A DNA stretch of 64,000 nt, from positions 1 to 64,000 of the forward strand of contig JAJQFI010000025.1 in the NCBI GenBank assembly GCA_021201235.1. The letters are read 5' to 3'. The notes beneath the pieces are model-generated. The model was not told the DNA's origin. It searched no databases and saw only the letters and a list, made by a program, of their open reading frames with translations. Shown in pieces: positions 63,489 to 64,000 of this stretch; position 1 is the stretch's first letter, and each line of letters begins with the position of its first letter. Origin of the DNA: Oscillospiraceae bacterium (GTDB lineage: Bacteria > Bacillota > Clostridia > Oscillospirales > Ruminococcaceae). Made by a program: the position numbers and the translations under genes.

Positions 63489-64000
63489 AATTTCACGATA
63501 ATCTTCGCCGGGCATTTCTCGGCGCACCTGCCGCAACCGATGCACTTCGAGTGATCTATGTGCGCAAGGTTGTTCTCAACGGTAATGGCGCCGGAGTCGC
63601 AGACCCTCTGGCACAGCCCGCAACCGATGCACCCGACCGGGCAGACCGACTTCACGTCCTTGCCCTTCGCATGGGACGAGCACTTGACCATGTACTTGGC
63701 GCTGTAGGGAATGAGCTCGATAAGATGCGCCGGGCAGGCGTTGACACAGCTCCCGCACCCCTGGCAGGATTCCCGGTCGATGACTGCGACGCCGTCGATG
63801 ATTTTGATGCCGCCCTCGGGGCAGACGTCCTGACAGGAGCCGAACCCACAGCAACTGAACCCACAGCCCTTCGGACCGTGCTTCGGCGCCATGTAGCAGA
63901 TGCGGCAGTCGTGCTCGTCGAAATAGTCATAGAGCATCGTAGATGAAGAGTTCGTGCCGGCACACTTGACATAGGCGACCATTCTTTCGCCCTGGGAGAG
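63485..64000 (-). CDS. rnfB: Electron transport complex subunit RnfB, C-terminal part (5' end outside window)
   Basis: The frame is open to the window edge; the ATG at 63982 is internal (LSQGER precedes it). Visible is the ferredoxin-like C-terminal half of RnfB with many Cys: GCGFSCCGFGSCQDVCPEGG, then SCQGCGSCVNACPAHLIEL, GCIGCGLCQRVCDSGAITV and KCIGCGRCAEKCPAKIIVKL. RnfB accepts electrons from ferredoxin for the ion-pumping Rnf complex. The tandem 4Fe-4S motifs are complete. It is followed by apbE, a NusG-II gene and a Gx transporter, as expected for a clostridial rnf locus. Confidence 0.93.
   Translation of the reverse strand, partial: LSQGERMVAYVKCAGTNSSSTMLYDYFDEHDCRICYMAPKHGPKGCGFSCCGFGSCQDVCPEGGIKIIDGVAVIDRESCQGCGSCVNACPAHLIELIPYSAKYMVKCSSHAKGKDVKSVCPVGCIGCGLCQRVCDSGAITVENNLAHIDHSKCIGCGRCAEKCPAKIIVKL

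Overview
The window is a chromosomal replication-origin region from a Gram-positive, spore-forming anaerobe of the class Clostridia, most likely a gut-type Oscillospiraceae/Ruminococcaceae relative. This rests on the order rnpA-rpmH-dnaA-dnaN-yaaA-recF-remB-gyrB-gyrA, on spoVT, spoIIP and spore-coat genes, on LPxTG-type surface proteins, on an Rnf complex gene and on a GH10 xylanase. No rRNA, tRNA or CRISPR array was seen.

Region 1 (1-24.5 kb) is accessory DNA. On the minus strand lie a partial transglutaminase-fold surface protein, an AlbA_2/ATP-binding regulator, a 2180-residue Cna_B adhesin with an NPKTG anchor, and a second large LPETG adhesin that has lost its 5' end. On the plus strand are a DUF6870 fragment, an acetyltransferase, a complete spoVT, an N-terminally truncated large serine recombinase, a Fic-like protein, a membrane-anchored hydrolase and an AbiEi-type antitoxin without its toxin. 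A 5' spoVT fragment at 4.26 kb and a 3' spoVT fragment at 23.42 kb break at the same pentanucleotide. The roughly 19 kb between them therefore looks like DNA inserted into, or rearranged through, a resident spoVT.

Region 2 (24.5-35.5 kb) mixes housekeeping genes (birA, guaB, serS, parB, soj, noc) with toxin-antitoxin modules: a RelBE-type pair, a CptIN-like type III pair, and a PBECR4-like putative RNase. The last sits behind a structured RNA leader and terminator laid out like a type III system. A second copy of that RNA element lies at 17.8 kb in front of the truncated adhesin.

Region 3 (35.5-53.3 kb) is the conserved origin block. rsmG, mnmG, mnmE, jag, yidC, yidD, rnpA and rpmH run leftward; dnaA, dnaN, yaaA, recF, remB, gyrB and gyrA run rightward. 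The dnaA-dnaN gap holds a dense array of TTCAAC motifs, a GC cluster, CTA trinucleotides and an AT-rich tract, which is the layout of a bacterial unwinding region. The boxes and the DnaA recognition helix both depart from the usual sequences. A DUF559 nuclease gene between recF and remB is enclosed by 55-59 bp inverted repeats, and one repeat appears to supply the remB ribosome-binding site.

Region 4 (53.3-64 kb) carries a lipoprotein, a CBS protein, a VanY-type carboxypeptidase, spoIIP (flanked by two 72-bp palindromic repeats), glyS, a type I toxin-antitoxin locus, and a minus-strand run from rnfB through apbE, a NusG-II protein, a Gx transporter and tcdA to an ACT protein and a PFL-family protein. 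apbE carries an apparent 1-nt frameshift, and the Gx transporter appears to lack about 50 internal residues.
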